Source: Streptomyces hiroshimensis
GTDB lineage: Bacteria; Actinomycetota; Actinomycetes; Streptomycetales; Streptomycetaceae
NCBI RefSeq assembly: GCF_014650335.1
Contig: NZ_BMUT01000001.1
Span: 425,037 to 489,036 of the forward strand
DNA length: 64,000 nucleotides
Reading direction: 5' to 3'
Under the pieces are notes generated by a model. It did no database searches and had not been told where the DNA came from. It saw only the letters and a program-made list of their open reading frames with translations. Of the stretch, positions 1 through 8,945 are shown in pieces (within the stretch, counting starts at the first letter, position 1; every line of letters begins with the position of its first letter). Made by a program: the position numbers and the translations under genes.

Positions 1-2
1 TC

Positions 3-875
3 TCCCTGCGCGACCGCATCAACGAGCTGAAGCTGTCCGCCGAGGACGAGATGTGGATCAGCGGCGAGGCCGCCACGTACTCCGGCGGCAACAGCTCCCT
101 CGGTGCGTACACGCACATGGCCCAGTGGTGGGCGCTGTCCGGTGCGAAGCCCGAGGGCTGGTTCGGCCTCATAGGCCGCCGCCCCGCGACGGGCATGACC
201 GGCCTGCTGAAGGCCATCCTCGCGGACGCGGGCGCCGACCTGCGCCTGAACTCGCCCGTCGCCGCGATCTCCGACGACGGCCGCCGCGTGCGGGTGACCA
301 CCCGTGCGGGCAAGACCTTCTCCGCCCCGGTGGCCGTCGTGGCGGTCCCGGTCAACATGTGGAAGACGATCGCCTTCACCCCCGGCCTGCCGGCCGTGCA
401 CGCCGCCGCCACCGCGCAGGGCGTCGGCATCATGAGCAGCAAGAAGTTCTGGATGCGTGTCCGCGGCGACTTCGGCCGGATCTCCGCCTCGACGCCCGAG
501 GGCAACCTGATCTCCTCGCTGCACTCGCGCACCCAGTTCGCCAACGGCGAGCAGCTGATGATCGGCTTCAGCGAGAACCCCAACCTGGACATCACCAACC
601 GCGCCCAGGTCCAGCAGGCCATCCGGCAGATCGTGCCGAGCCTGACGGTCCTGGACATCAAGGGCCAGGACTGGGGCAACGACAAGTGGTCCGGCGGCAG
701 CTGGGGCTTCCGCAAGCCCGGCCAGCTGCTGGCCCAGTACCCGGCCATCCAGCAGCCCTTCGGGCGCCTGTCGTTCGCCACCGACGACATCGCCAACGGC
801 TGGAGCGGCGGCTTCATCGACGGCGCGATCGAGTCCGGGCTGCGCGCCGCCCAGCAGGCCGTCAAGTCCGTCTGA
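3..875 (+). CDS. flavin monoamine oxidase family protein, 5'-truncated by window edge
   Basis: The reading frame is open from base 3, so only about the C-terminal 290 residues are present and the N-terminal FAD-binding Rossmann part lies outside the window. Visible features fit the flavin amine oxidase family: a mid-protein segment with VVAVPVNMWKTIAFTP (substrate domain returning to the FAD domain) and a C-terminal FAD-contacting stretch, NGWSGGFIDGAIESGLRAA, which is the usual last helix of these enzymes. Such enzymes oxidise amines to imines with reduction of oxygen; the substrate cannot be told from this fragment. A GMC oxidoreductase follows 35 bases downstream on the same strand, so the two flavoenzymes may be co-transcribed. 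Nothing ties it to the NRPS cluster further right. Confidence 0.8.
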   Translation, partial: SLRDRINELKLSAEDEMWISGEAATYSGGNSSLGAYTHMAQWWALSGAKPEGWFGLIGRRPATGMTGLLKAILADAGADLRLNSPVAAISDDGRRVRVTTRAGKTFSAPVAVVAVPVNMWKTIAFTPGLPAVHAAATAQGVGIMSSKKFWMRVRGDFGRISASTPEGNLISSLHSRTQFANGEQLMIGFSENPNLDITNRAQVQQAIRQIVPSLTVLDIKGQDWGNDKWSGGSWGFRKPGQLLAQYPAIQQPFGRLSFATDDIANGWSGGFIDGAIESGLRAAQQAVKSV

Positions 876-910
876 CCGGCGGGAGGATCACGGGCGGCGA
901 GGAGCGGGCC

Positions 911-2482
911 ATGAGCGGTACAGCATTCGACTACGTGATCGTGGGCGCCGGTTCGGCGGGCTGTGTGCTCGCCGCCCGGCTGTCCGAGGACCCGGAGGTG
1001 AGGGTCGCCCTCGTCGAGGCCGGCGGGGCGGACACCGACCGCGCCGTCCGGATCCCGGCGGCCGCCGCGCACCTCTTCGGCACCGGGTACGACTGGGGCT
1101 ACAGCACCGTGCCCCAGGCCGGCCTGGGCGGCCGCGAGGTGTACTGGCCGCGCGGCCGGACCCTGGGCGGCTCGTCGTCGGTCAACTTCCTGATGTGGGT
1201 GCCCGGGCACGCAGAGGACTACGAGCCGTGGGCCCGCGCCGCCGGAGACCTCTGGTCGTGGGACGCGGTCCGGCCCTTCCTGCGCGGGGCCGAGCACTGG
1301 ACCGGCGGCCCCGGCGCCGTGTACGGCACGGAGGGCCCGCTGTGGATCTCGCCGCCGCGCAGCCCCGATCCCACCACGGCCCGCTTCCTGCAGGCCTGCG
1401 GCGAGGCCGGGCTGAAGGAGATGACCGGAGGGCCGGGCGGGCCGGAGCACTCCGGCTGTGCGCTCACCCCGCTCAACGAGCGCAACGGCGCCCGCTGGAG
1501 CGCGGCCGACGGCTATCTGCGGCCGGCCATGGACCGCGGCAACCTTGAGGTCATCACCGGGGAGCAAGTCCACCGGGTGCTCCTGGAGGACGGCCGGGCC
1601 ACCGGCGTCGAGCTCGCCGGGCGGACCCTGACCGCGCGCCGCGAGGTCGTCCTCAGCGCGGGCACCGTCGGCTCGGCGCAGCTGCTGATGCTCTCCGGCA
1701 TCGGCGACGGCCCGCAGCTGCGGGCCGCCGGCGTGGAGCCGCGCGTCCAGCTGCCCGGCGTCGGCCGCAACCTCCAGGACCACGTCGCCGTGGACGTGAT
1801 GATGCGCGCGACGGTCGCGGTCCCGCTCGCCGACCCCGACACTCCCGCCAACCGGGAGCTCTACGAGCGCGAGCGGCGCGGCCCGCTCTCCTCCAACATC
1901 GCCGAGGCGGTGGCCTTCCTCCGCGCGGACGGCGGCACGGGTGCGCCCGACCTGGAGCTCATCTGGGCCCCGGTGGCCGACAGCGAGGCCGTCGGCGGGC
2001 AGGGCCTGACGATCGCGGTGGTGCTGCTCCAGCCGGACAGCCGCGGCGGCATCACCCTGGCGGGAGCCGATCCGTCGGCCGCGCCGCTGATCGACCCCGG
2101 CTACCTGGGCGCGGAGTCCGATGTGCGCACCCTCGCGGCCGGAGTGCGCTTCGCCGAGCGGCTGTTCGCCGCCGAGGCGCTGCGCGGGCTGGTGGACGGG
2201 CCCGCCGCCCCCTGGCCGGGCCCCGTCGGCGACGACGCCCTGGAGAGGCTCGTCCGCGAGCGGGCCTCGACGCTCTTCCACCCCGTCGGCACCTGCCGCA
2301 TGGGCCGGGCGGGCGACGAGCAGGCGGTCGTCGACCCGTGGCTGCGGGTGCACGGGGTGGAGGGTCTGCGGGTGGCGGACGCCTCCGTCATCCCGCGGGT
2401 TCCCCGCGGCCACACCCATGCGCACGCCGTCATGATCGGCGAGCGGGCCGCCGAGCTGATCCGGCCGGCCGGCCGGAACTGA
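911..2482 (+). CDS. GMC family oxidoreductase (choline dehydrogenase-like)
   Basis: A 523-residue FAD enzyme. The N-terminus has the dinucleotide-binding motif VIVGAGSAGCVLAARL followed by an acidic strand end (VEAGG). The GMC signature RGRTLGGSSSVNF is near residue 85. The C-terminal catalytic region has STLFHPVGTCRMG and then the second GMC-type His region in VPRGHTHAHAVMIGERAAELI. Length is normal for the family. Start ATG 911 is preceded by GGCGAGGAGCGG; frame continuity further upstream is only GC-driven openness. Family members oxidise alcohols such as choline or aromatic and polyethylene-glycol-type alcohols. The substrate here is unknown. It lies 35 bases after the amine oxidase gene and is followed by a strong palindrome that could end this transcript. 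Confidence 0.9.
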   Translation: MSGTAFDYVIVGAGSAGCVLAARLSEDPEVRVALVEAGGADTDRAVRIPAAAAHLFGTGYDWGYSTVPQAGLGGREVYWPRGRTLGGSSSVNFLMWVPGHAEDYEPWARAAGDLWSWDAVRPFLRGAEHWTGGPGAVYGTEGPLWISPPRSPDPTTARFLQACGEAGLKEMTGGPGGPEHSGCALTPLNERNGARWSAADGYLRPAMDRGNLEVITGEQVHRVLLEDGRATGVELAGRTLTARREVVLSAGTVGSAQLLMLSGIGDGPQLRAAGVEPRVQLPGVGRNLQDHVAVDVMMRATVAVPLADPDTPANRELYERERRGPLSSNIAEAVAFLRADGGTGAPDLELIWAPVADSEAVGGQGLTIAVVLLQPDSRGGITLAGADPSAAPLIDPGYLGAESDVRTLAAGVRFAERLFAAEALRGLVDGPAAPWPGPVGDDALERLVRERASTLFHPVGTCRMGRAGDEQAVVDPWLRVHGVEGLRVADASVIPRVPRGHTHAHAVMIGERAAELIRPAGRN

Positions 2483-2493
2483 CGTAATTGATG

Positions 2494-2530
2494 GACGCCC
2501 GTCAAACTGTTTGTTAGTTTGACGGGCGTC
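2494..2530. promoter_or_regulatory. perfect 15-bp palindrome between GMC gene and MFS gene
   Basis: Bases 2494-2508 and 2516-2530 are perfect inverted complements with a 7-base loop. The arms begin GACGCCCGTC. It starts 11 bases after the GMC stop and ends 69 bases before the exporter start. A terminator of the GMC transcript is possible, but there is no clear T-run. The AT-rich centre (CAAACTG..AGTTTG) and a second nested repeat GTTAG/CTAAC resemble TetR-type operators that control exporters. No TetR gene is in the window, so this alternative is inference. Confidence 0.6.
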
Positions 2531-2598
2531 TAACTGTTTTACGGGGGATCCAACTGCCTTACCGCTCCGCTGGTTTCGCAAGAACAGAAAGGGCAGTC

Positions 2599-3783
2599 GT
2601 GTTCAGACGACTCCTCCCCCTGGCCCTCGCGACGTTCGCCGTCGGCACCGACGGCTACGTCATCGCCGGACTGCTCCCGTCCATCGCCTCCGACCTGCAG
2701 GTCTCCGTCGCCGCCGCAGGGCAGCTCGTCACCGTCTTCGCCCTGGTGTTCGCCGTCGCCGCCCCGGTCCTGGGCGCCGCGACCAGCGCCCTGGACCGGC
2801 GCACCGCCCTGCTGCTGGCTCTGGCCGTCTTCGTCGTGGGCAACGCCGCCACCGCCCTCGGCACCACGTACGAGGCCGTCATGGCGGCCCGCGTCGTGAC
2901 CGCCGCCGGCGCCGGCATCATCACCTCGGCCGCCTCCGGCACCGCCGCCGCCATCGCGCCGCCCGAACGCCGGGGCCGCGCCCTGGCCTTCGTCCTCGGC
3001 GGGCTGACGCTCGCCACCGCCCTCGGCCTGCCCCTGGGCACCCTCGTCGGCCACGGCGACTGGCACCTCACCCTCTGGGCCGTGGCCGCCCTCGGACTGG
3101 TGGCGGCCGCCGGGATCGCCGTCGGCCTGCCCAAGGTCACCCTCCCGGCCACGACGCTGCGCGACCGCTTCCGCCCGCTGCGGGAAGGGCTGGTCCTCGG
3201 CCTCCTGGCCGTCTCCGTGCTCTTCTTCCTCGGCACCTACGTCCTCTACACCTACGTGGTCCCCGCCCTCGACCGCGCCACCGGCGGATCCGGCCCCCTC
3301 GTCACCCTCGTCCTGCTGGCCTGGGGGATCGGCACCCTCTCCGGCAACCTCCTGGCCGGCCGGCTCGTCGACCGCCACGCCCCCGGCAGGATCCTGGCCG
3401 CATGCCTGGGCGCCGCCGTCCCCGTCCTGGCGGTCACGCCGCTGGCCACCCGCAGCCTCGCGACGGCCCTGGTCTGGGCCGTGGCGTGGGGCGTGTGCGT
3501 CGGCATCCCCGTCGTCCCCCAGCAGCACCGGCTGATCGCCCATGCCCCTGCCGCCGCCCCCGTCCTGCTCGGCCTCAACTCCTCCTCCATCTACGTGGGG
3601 GTGGCCCTGGGCGGCGCCGCCGGCGGCCTCGCCCAGGAGCGGTTCGGCCTGCGGCCCGAGCAACTGGGCCTGCCCGCGGCGGCCGTGGTCGCCGTGGCCC
3701 TCGTCCTCACCCTCCTCACCCTCCGCCGCACCCCCGCACCGGCTGCGGCCGCCGAGGCGGAGCCGGTGCGGGCGGTGCGGTAA
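2599..3783 (+). CDS. MFS drug exporter, 12 TM (DHA1/AraJ-like)
   Basis: 394 residues with about twelve hydrophobic segments, from the N-terminal LLPLALATFAVGTDGYVIAGLLP onward. That early GTDGYVIAGLLPxIA pattern is typical of the chloramphenicol/arabinose-type efflux branch of the major facilitator superfamily. The cytoplasmic loop after TM2 carries LDRRTALL, equivalent to the family D-R-R-R loop. Translation starts at GTG 2599 behind AAAGGG. The role is proton-coupled export of a small molecule across the inner membrane; the substrate is not identifiable. A long palindrome lies immediately upstream, suggesting repressor control or insulation from the GMC gene. It could be a resistance gene for a neighbouring pathway product, but the shared motif seen in the NRPS cluster is absent here. 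Confidence 0.85.
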   Translation: MFRRLLPLALATFAVGTDGYVIAGLLPSIASDLQVSVAAAGQLVTVFALVFAVAAPVLGAATSALDRRTALLLALAVFVVGNAATALGTTYEAVMAARVVTAAGAGIITSAASGTAAAIAPPERRGRALAFVLGGLTLATALGLPLGTLVGHGDWHLTLWAVAALGLVAAAGIAVGLPKVTLPATTLRDRFRPLREGLVLGLLAVSVLFFLGTYVLYTYVVPALDRATGGSGPLVTLVLLAWGIGTLSGNLLAGRLVDRHAPGRILAACLGAAVPVLAVTPLATRSLATALVWAVAWGVCVGIPVVPQQHRLIAHAPAAAPVLLGLNSSSIYVGVALGGAAGGLAQERFGLRPEQLGLPAAAVVAVALVLTLLTLRRTPAPAAAAEAEPVRAVR

Positions 3784-3904
3784 CCCCGCGCCCCGGGGCC
3801 TGCGATGAGCGGGGGATTACTTTCCGCTGGGCCCCGGGCGCGGCGCGGCGGGTACGTTCGGCTGGCCGTCCCGGACAACGATGCGCACCCTTGGAGCCCA
3901 GCTC

Positions 3905-5161
3905 ATGAACGACCGCACGTGCCCTTACCGCATGGACCTCTCCGGCCGCGACATCCACGCGGAGGCCGACCTGCTCCGCAAGCGCGGGCCCGCGACCCGG
4001 GTCGAACTCCCCGACGGCGTCACGGTGTGGGTGGTCACCGACTACGAGCTGGTCAAGCGGCTGCTGACCGACCCGCGGGTGTCCAAGGACACCTACCGGC
4101 ACTGGCCCGCCTGGGAGAACGGCGAGGGCGAGCTCGCCCGCAGCTGGCCGCTGGCCATCTGGGTCGCGGACCAGAGCATGATCACCGCGTACGGGGCCGA
4201 GCACACCCGGCTGCGCAAGCTGGTCGCCAAGGCGTTCACCGCCCGCCGCACCGCCGCCCTGCGCCCGCGCATCGAGGCCATCACGGCCGGACTGCTCGAC
4301 ACCATCGCCGCGGGCGCCCCCGGCCGCACCGTCGACCTCCGCGAGGAGTTCGCCTACCCGCTGCCCACCCAGGTCATCTCCGAACTCCTCGGCATCCCCC
4401 ACGGCATGCGCGAGCGCTTCCTGCAGCTGGTGCACGGCATCTTCGACACCCAGGCCTCGGCCGAGCAGGCCAGGGCCAACGAGGAGGCCCTCTACGCGCT
4501 GCTGCACGAGCTCGTCGCCGTCAAGCGCGTGACCCCCGAGGACGACCTCATCAGCTCCCTCATCGCCGTGCGCGACGAGGACGACGGCGCCGGGCTGACC
4601 GAGCGCGAGCTCGTCGACACCATCCTGCTGATGTTCACCGCCGGCCACGAGACCACCGTCAACCTCCTCGACCACGCCGTCCACGCGCTGCTGCGCCACC
4701 CCGCCCAGCTGGAGGCGGTACGCACCGGCGAGGGCGCGGCCACCTGGAGCGACGTCATCGAGGAGACGCTGCGCCTGGAGGCTCCGCTCGCCAACCTCCC
4801 CATGCGCTACGCGGTGGAGGACATCGTCCTGGACGACGTGACCATCCCCCGGGGCGACGCGATGATCATCGGCTTCGGGGCCGCGGGGCGCGACCCGGCC
4901 CACCACGGTGACAGCGCCGATCTCTTCGACATCACCCGTCCCACCCGCCGGGACCACCTCGCCTTCGGCCACGGCGTCCACCACTGCCTCGGGGCGCCGC
5001 TGGCCAGGCTGGAGGCCGAGATCGCCCTCTCCGCCCTGTTCGCGCGCTTCCCGGACCTGGCCCTGGCCGACCCGGCCGCCCAGCTCCCGCCCCTGGAGTC
5101 CTTCATCTCCAACGGCCACCGCGAGCTGCCCGTCGTCCTGGACGCCGCGCCCGGCGCGTAG
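3905..5161 (+). CDS. cytochrome P450 (bacterial class I, CYP107/105-like)
   Basis: A 418-residue soluble P450. Signature elements are in order: I-helix AGHETT (oxygen activation), K-helix EETLR (ExxR), and the heme loop FGHGVHHCLGAPLAR with the cysteine ligand. Start ATG 3905 is chosen because GGAG lies 8 bases upstream; an ATG 24 bases earlier (3881) has a poorer site and would add MRTLGAQL. No ferredoxin or reductase gene is adjacent, so electrons must come from elsewhere. Family members hydroxylate or epoxidise natural products. It stands between an exporter and the bacteriocin locus with no operon partner, so its link to either system is unproven. Confidence 0.92.
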   Translation: MNDRTCPYRMDLSGRDIHAEADLLRKRGPATRVELPDGVTVWVVTDYELVKRLLTDPRVSKDTYRHWPAWENGEGELARSWPLAIWVADQSMITAYGAEHTRLRKLVAKAFTARRTAALRPRIEAITAGLLDTIAAGAPGRTVDLREEFAYPLPTQVISELLGIPHGMRERFLQLVHGIFDTQASAEQARANEEALYALLHELVAVKRVTPEDDLISSLIAVRDEDDGAGLTERELVDTILLMFTAGHETTVNLLDHAVHALLRHPAQLEAVRTGEGAATWSDVIEETLRLEAPLANLPMRYAVEDIVLDDVTIPRGDAMIIGFGAAGRDPAHHGDSADLFDITRPTRRDHLAFGHGVHHCLGAPLARLEAEIALSALFARFPDLALADPAAQLPPLESFISNGHRELPVVLDAAPGA

Positions 5162-5558
5162 CACCGCACCCGCACCCTGTGTGGCGCTCCCGTCACCGGA
5201 CGTCGTTCCAGTAAATCTCCACATCCTGCGGGTACCGCGGGTAGCCCCCTTGTGCCGCCCCTGGATATGCCGGTTATGCCCGACGCGCTTGATGGGCGTG
5301 TGTCCGTTTATGTTCCGCGCGGATCGTGAAGCCCGCATATCTGTTACTCGATCTTGTGAAGAAGTTGTGATGATCCGGCGAAGGAATCTGAAAGCCCCTC
5401 GCCGGAAAGGGCGCCGGGGCGTCAATGCGGTTGGCTGCGCCACCCGTTCGCATGCTTATATCTGCGCACCGCAGCGGTTCTGGGAACGGTGGCCGATTTC
5501 GGCCGGACCGCCGTGGTTCATGTTGGTTAAATTCATTCGAACGAAGGGTGCGCACATC
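5162..5558. other. 397-bp intergenic region upstream of bacteriocin precursor
   Basis: No convincing gene is seen. The stretch is noticeably richer in A/T than its surroundings, especially 5290-5560, as expected for a promoter/leader region. A possible weak -35 (TTGGCT, 5431) and -10 (CTTATA, 5455) pair lies about 100 bases before the precursor ATG. The pathway motif found in front of the NRPS transcripts is not present here. Confidence 0.4.
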
Positions 5559-5777
5559 ATGCGTGACAACCTCGAGACCCGTGAGATCGCCGACGCCGAG
5601 CTGGACGCCGTCTCCGGCGGTGTCCACGTCTCCGGTGGCCTCCTCGGCGCCGTGACCGGCGACGTCCACAACGTGCTGGGCACCGTGACCGGCCTGCAGA
5701 CGGTCCAGGCCGTCCCCGGCGTCGTCGGCCAGGTCGAGGGCATCGCCGGCGTCCGCGTCGGTGTCGCCGGCCTCTGA
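5559..5777 (+). CDS. double-glycine leader bacteriocin-type precursor peptide, cysteine-free
   Basis: 72 residues. The first 21 residues form a leader with LETREIADAELDAVSGG: acidic, helical, and ending in the Gly-Gly cut site recognised by C39 peptidases (compare LSxxELxxVxGG). The predicted 51-residue core is rich in Val, Gly, Ala and Leu, with two His, and has no Cys, so lanthionine or disulphide chemistry is excluded. It has neither a nitrile-hydratase-like nor a Nif11-like leader. ATG 5559 has GAAGGG at about 8 bases; an in-frame ATG at 5519 is less likely. It sits 142 bases before the export genes, separated by a hairpin. Inference: a ribosomally made, exported, apparently unmodified hydrophobic peptide. 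It could be an antibacterial, a signal or a surface-active peptide. Confidence 0.85.
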   Translation: MRDNLETREIADAELDAVSGGVHVSGGLLGAVTGDVHNVLGTVTGLQTVQAVPGVVGQVEGIAGVRVGVAGL

Positions 5778-5803
5778 GCGACCGCTCTCGCCAGGCATGC
5801 CGC

Positions 5804-5835
5804 GAACCCCGGAACCCCCGTGTGTTCCGGGGTTC
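5804..5835 (+). terminator. 12-bp perfect hairpin after precursor gene (terminator/attenuator)
   Basis: Bases 5804-5815 (GAACCCCGGAAC) pair perfectly with 5824-5835 across an 8-base loop. It lies 27 bases after the precursor stop and 84 bases before the membrane-fusion protein. There is no U-tract, as is usual in Streptomyces. Its place suggests partial termination that keeps precursor mRNA above export mRNA. Confidence 0.7.
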
Positions 5836-5918
5836 ACGGCTGCCCGCCGCCCGGCCCCCGCAGGGTTTATCCGTACCGTTCGGCACCCGTGTCACGAATG
5901 CAGTCGAAGGAATAGTTC

Positions 5919-6725
5919 GTGCAGTTCCGCCAAAAGGCGCTTTCGAAGCTGCAATCGCCCGAAGAACTCGATCTGCCCGTTCGCTTTGCGCGCCCGCAAG
6001 GCCGCCTTGTCCTGTCCGTAACGGTTATCGCCATAGCCGTCGGAATATTCTGGGCATGCACCGGGACGGTGTCCTCGAAATTGAGCGCACCCGGCATCCT
6101 CACCCATGCCGAGGGCAGTTACCTGCTGCAGAGCCCCTTCGCGGGACAGGTCACGGACGTCCTCGCCGAGGAGGGCCGGCTGCTGCCCCCGGGCGCACCC
6201 CTGCTCAAGATCAGCACGGATCGCGGCGACCGTATCGTACGTGCGGTGGCCGGCGGTCGGGTGACGACCCTGGTCGCCAAGGCCGGCTCGGTCGTGACGA
6301 CCGGCGCGGACGTGGCGACCGTCGAACGCGTGACGCACCCCGACGACCCGCTGGTGGCCATGCTGTACGTGCCCGGCGGAAGCGGCGGGACGATCCCCGT
6401 GGGCGCCCCGGTCGACCTGAGCGTCCAGACCGTGCCCCAGCAGCGGTTCGGCGTGCTGCGCGGCCGCGTCAAGGCCGTCGGCCGCGCACCCCAGACGCAG
6501 GCCCAGCTCACCGGCTTCCTCGGCGACAGCAAGCTCGCCGCACAGTTCTCCCGCCAGGGCAGCCCCGTCGCCGTCCTCGTCCAGCTGGAGCGCTCCCCGG
6601 CCACCGAGTCCGGCTACCGGTGGTCCTCCGCGGACGGCCCCCCGTACCCCGTCGGCTCCACGACGCCCGTCACCGGAGCCGTCCGCCTCTCCGCGCAGCG
6701 CCCCGTCGACTGGCTGCTGCCGTGA
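5919..6725 (+). CDS. HlyD-like membrane-fusion/secretion protein of bacteriocin export (NHLM-type)
   Basis: 268 residues. A short cytoplasmic N-terminus is followed by one membrane helix (about residues 29-50, LVLSVTVIAIAVGIFW). Then come a barrel-sandwich/lipoyl-like half with SAPGILTHAEGSYLLQSPFAG and a second half with AVAGGRVTTLVAKAGSVVTTGADVATVE. There is no long coiled-coil hairpin, so it is a short adaptor of the type paired with NHLM bacteriocin ABC exporters (secretion protein family). Start GTG 5919 follows CGAAGG at good spacing. Its stop overlaps the start of the peptidase-ABC gene (GTGA at 6722), so the two are translationally coupled. Role by family: it links the exporter to the outside and helps pass the peptide across the envelope. 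Confidence 0.85.
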   Translation: MQFRQKALSKLQSPEELDLPVRFARPQGRLVLSVTVIAIAVGIFWACTGTVSSKLSAPGILTHAEGSYLLQSPFAGQVTDVLAEEGRLLPPGAPLLKISTDRGDRIVRAVAGGRVTTLVAKAGSVVTTGADVATVERVTHPDDPLVAMLYVPGGSGGTIPVGAPVDLSVQTVPQQRFGVLRGRVKAVGRAPQTQAQLTGFLGDSKLAAQFSRQGSPVAVLVQLERSPATESGYRWSSADGPPYPVGSTTPVTGAVRLSAQRPVDWLLP

Positions 6726-8944
6726 GCGCGCCGCAGACCACCGGGCGCCGCGCCGCGCGCCGCAGGCCCGCGCCCGCCCCCCGGGGCCGTACGCCCCGCG
6801 CCGTCCGCACCCCCACCGTCCTGCAGATGGAGGCCGTGGAGTGCGGCGCCGCCGCCCTCGCCATGGTGCTCGGCCACTACGGCCGCTTCGTCCCCCTGGA
6901 AGAGCTGCGCATCGCCTGCGGCGTCTCCCGCGACGGCTCCCGCGCCAGCAACCTCCTCAAGGCCGCCCGCAGTTACGGGCTGCAGGCCAAGGGCATGCAG
7001 ATGGACCTCGGCGCGCTCGCCGGGGTGCGCGCCCCGGCCGTCCTCTTCTGGGAGTTCAACCACTACGTCGTCTACGACGGCACGGGCCGCCGCTTCGGCC
7101 GCCGGGGCGTGTACGTCAACGACCCCGCCAAGGGCCGGCGGTTCGTCCCCATGGACGAGTTCGACACCAGCTTCACCGGCGTCGTGCTCACCTTCGAACC
7201 CGGCGACGGCTTCCGCCGCACCGGCCGCAAGCCGGGCGTCGCCCGCGCCCTGCCCGCCCGCCTGCGCGGCACCTCCGGCACCCTGCTCGCCGCCGTGATC
7301 TCCAGCCTCCTGCTGGTGATCACCGGCGCGACCGTGCCCGCCCTCAGCCGGACGTACATCGACACGTTCCTGATCGGCGGCCGGACGTCCCTGCTGGGCG
7401 TGCTCTTCGCCTCGATGGCGACCGCCCTGGTGCTCACCGCGACGCTCACCGCGCTGCAGCAGGCCAACCTGCTGCGCGGGCGCATCATCGCCTCCACCCT
7501 GGGCAGCGCCCGCTTCCTGCGGCACCTGCTCCGCCTCCCGGTCACCTTCTACTCCCAGCGCAACCCGGCCGACCTCGTCCAGCGCCTGCAGTCCAACGAC
7601 GCGGTCGCCGAGACCCTGGCGCGCGACCTGGCCGCGGCCGGCGTGGACGCGGTGGTCGTGGTCCTCTACGCGGTGCTGCTGTGGACGTACGACCCCCAGC
7701 TCACCGCCGTCGGCGTGCTGATGGCGCTGCTCAACGTCGTGGCCATGCGGATCGTGGTCCGCGTGCGGGCCACCGGGACGCAGAAGCTGCGCGCGGAGAG
7801 CGCCCGGCTGACCAACACCTCCTACAGCGGCCTGACCCTCATCGAGACGATGAAGGCCACCGGCGGCGAGAACGGCTTCTTCCGCCGCTGGGCCGGCCAG
7901 CACGCGATCACCCTCGACGTGCAGCAGCGGCTCGGCGTGCCCAGCGCCTGGCTCGCGGTCGTCGCGCCCGTGCTGGCCGCGCTCAACAGCGCGCTGATCC
8001 TGATGACCGGCGGCCTGCGCGCGGTGGAGGGGCACCTCTCCGTCGGCCTGCTCGTCGCCTTCCAGGCGCTGGTCACCGGCTTCACCGCGCCGGTCACCCG
8101 CCTCAACGGCGTCGCGGGGCGGATCCAGGACTTCGCGGCCGACGTCGCCCGCCTCAAGGACGTCGAGAACTTCCCCGCCGACCCCGTCTACGCGCGGCGC
8201 GAGGCACCCGCCGGCACCCGCCGCCTCAAGGGCCACGTGGAGCTGGAGAACGTCACCTTCGGCTACAGCCCCCTCGACGCCCCGCTGCTGAAGGACTTCT
8301 CGCTCTCGGTCGGCCCCGGGCAGCAGATCGCCCTCGTCGGCGGCTCCGGCAGCGGCAAGTCCACCGTCTCCCGGCTGATATCCGGCCTCTACGCCCCCTG
8401 GGAGGGCGCCATCCGTATCGACGGGATGCCGCTTGCGGACATCCCGCGCGGCGCGCTGGCCGCCTCCGTCTCCTTCGTCGACCAGGACGTCTTCCTCTTC
8501 GAGGGCACCGTGCGCGACAACGTCGCCCTGTGGGACCCCTCCGTCCCGGACGAGGCCGTCATCGCCGCCCTGCAGGACGCCGCCGTCTACGACGTGGTCG
8601 CGCGGCGCCCCGGCGGCATCCACAGCCGCGTCGAGCAGGACGGCCGCAACTTCTCCGGCGGCCAGCGCCAGCGCCTGGAGATCGCCCGGGCGCTGGTGCG
8701 CCGCCCCAGCGTCATGGTCCTGGACGAGGTGACCAGCGCCCTGGACGCGGTGACCGAGCAGACCGTCATGGACAACCTGCGGCGCCGCGGCTGCGCCTGC
8801 GTCGTCATCGCCCACCGGCTGAGCACCGTGCGCGACAGCGACGAGATCGTCGTACTCGACCGGGGCACGGTCGTGGAACGCGGGCGGCACGAGTACCTGG
8901 CGGCCGCGCGCGGTCCGTACGCGGAACTGGTCAAGGAGACCTGA
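6722..8944 (+). CDS. C39 peptidase-containing ABC exporter (PCAT, NHLM-type)
   Basis: 740 residues combining leader peptidase, membrane and ATPase domains. After a basic, proline-rich N-terminal extension of about 30 residues, the C39 peptidase shows the catalytic Cys in MEAVECGAAALAMVL, the His in FNHYVVYDG and the Asp in VNDPAKG. Six membrane helices follow (about residues 175-480). The ATPase has Walker A GGSGSGKST, signature FSGGQRQR, Walker B VMVLDEVTSALD and switch IAHRLST. It should cut the precursor after Gly-Gly and export the core. It starts at GTG 6722, overlapping the membrane-fusion gene. One base separates it from the next ABC gene. All catalytic residues are present, so it looks functional. 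Confidence 0.93.
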   Translation: MSAPQTTGRRAARRRPAPAPRGRTPRAVRTPTVLQMEAVECGAAALAMVLGHYGRFVPLEELRIACGVSRDGSRASNLLKAARSYGLQAKGMQMDLGALAGVRAPAVLFWEFNHYVVYDGTGRRFGRRGVYVNDPAKGRRFVPMDEFDTSFTGVVLTFEPGDGFRRTGRKPGVARALPARLRGTSGTLLAAVISSLLLVITGATVPALSRTYIDTFLIGGRTSLLGVLFASMATALVLTATLTALQQANLLRGRIIASTLGSARFLRHLLRLPVTFYSQRNPADLVQRLQSNDAVAETLARDLAAAGVDAVVVVLYAVLLWTYDPQLTAVGVLMALLNVVAMRIVVRVRATGTQKLRAESARLTNTSYSGLTLIETMKATGGENGFFRRWAGQHAITLDVQQRLGVPSAWLAVVAPVLAALNSALILMTGGLRAVEGHLSVGLLVAFQALVTGFTAPVTRLNGVAGRIQDFAADVARLKDVENFPADPVYARREAPAGTRRLKGHVELENVTFGYSPLDAPLLKDFSLSVGPGQQIALVGGSGSGKSTVSRLISGLYAPWEGAIRIDGMPLADIPRGALAASVSFVDQDVFLFEGTVRDNVALWDPSVPDEAVIAALQDAAVYDVVARRPGGIHSRVEQDGRNFSGGQRQRLEIARALVRRPSVMVLDEVTSALDAVTEQTVMDNLRRRGCACVVIAHRLSTVRDSDEIVVLDRGTVVERGRHEYLAAARGPYAELVKET

Positions 8945-8945
8945 G

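Noticed and set aside
5559..5777. Lanthipeptide or sactipeptide precursor
   Set aside because: The core has no cysteine and no modifying enzyme is adjacent.
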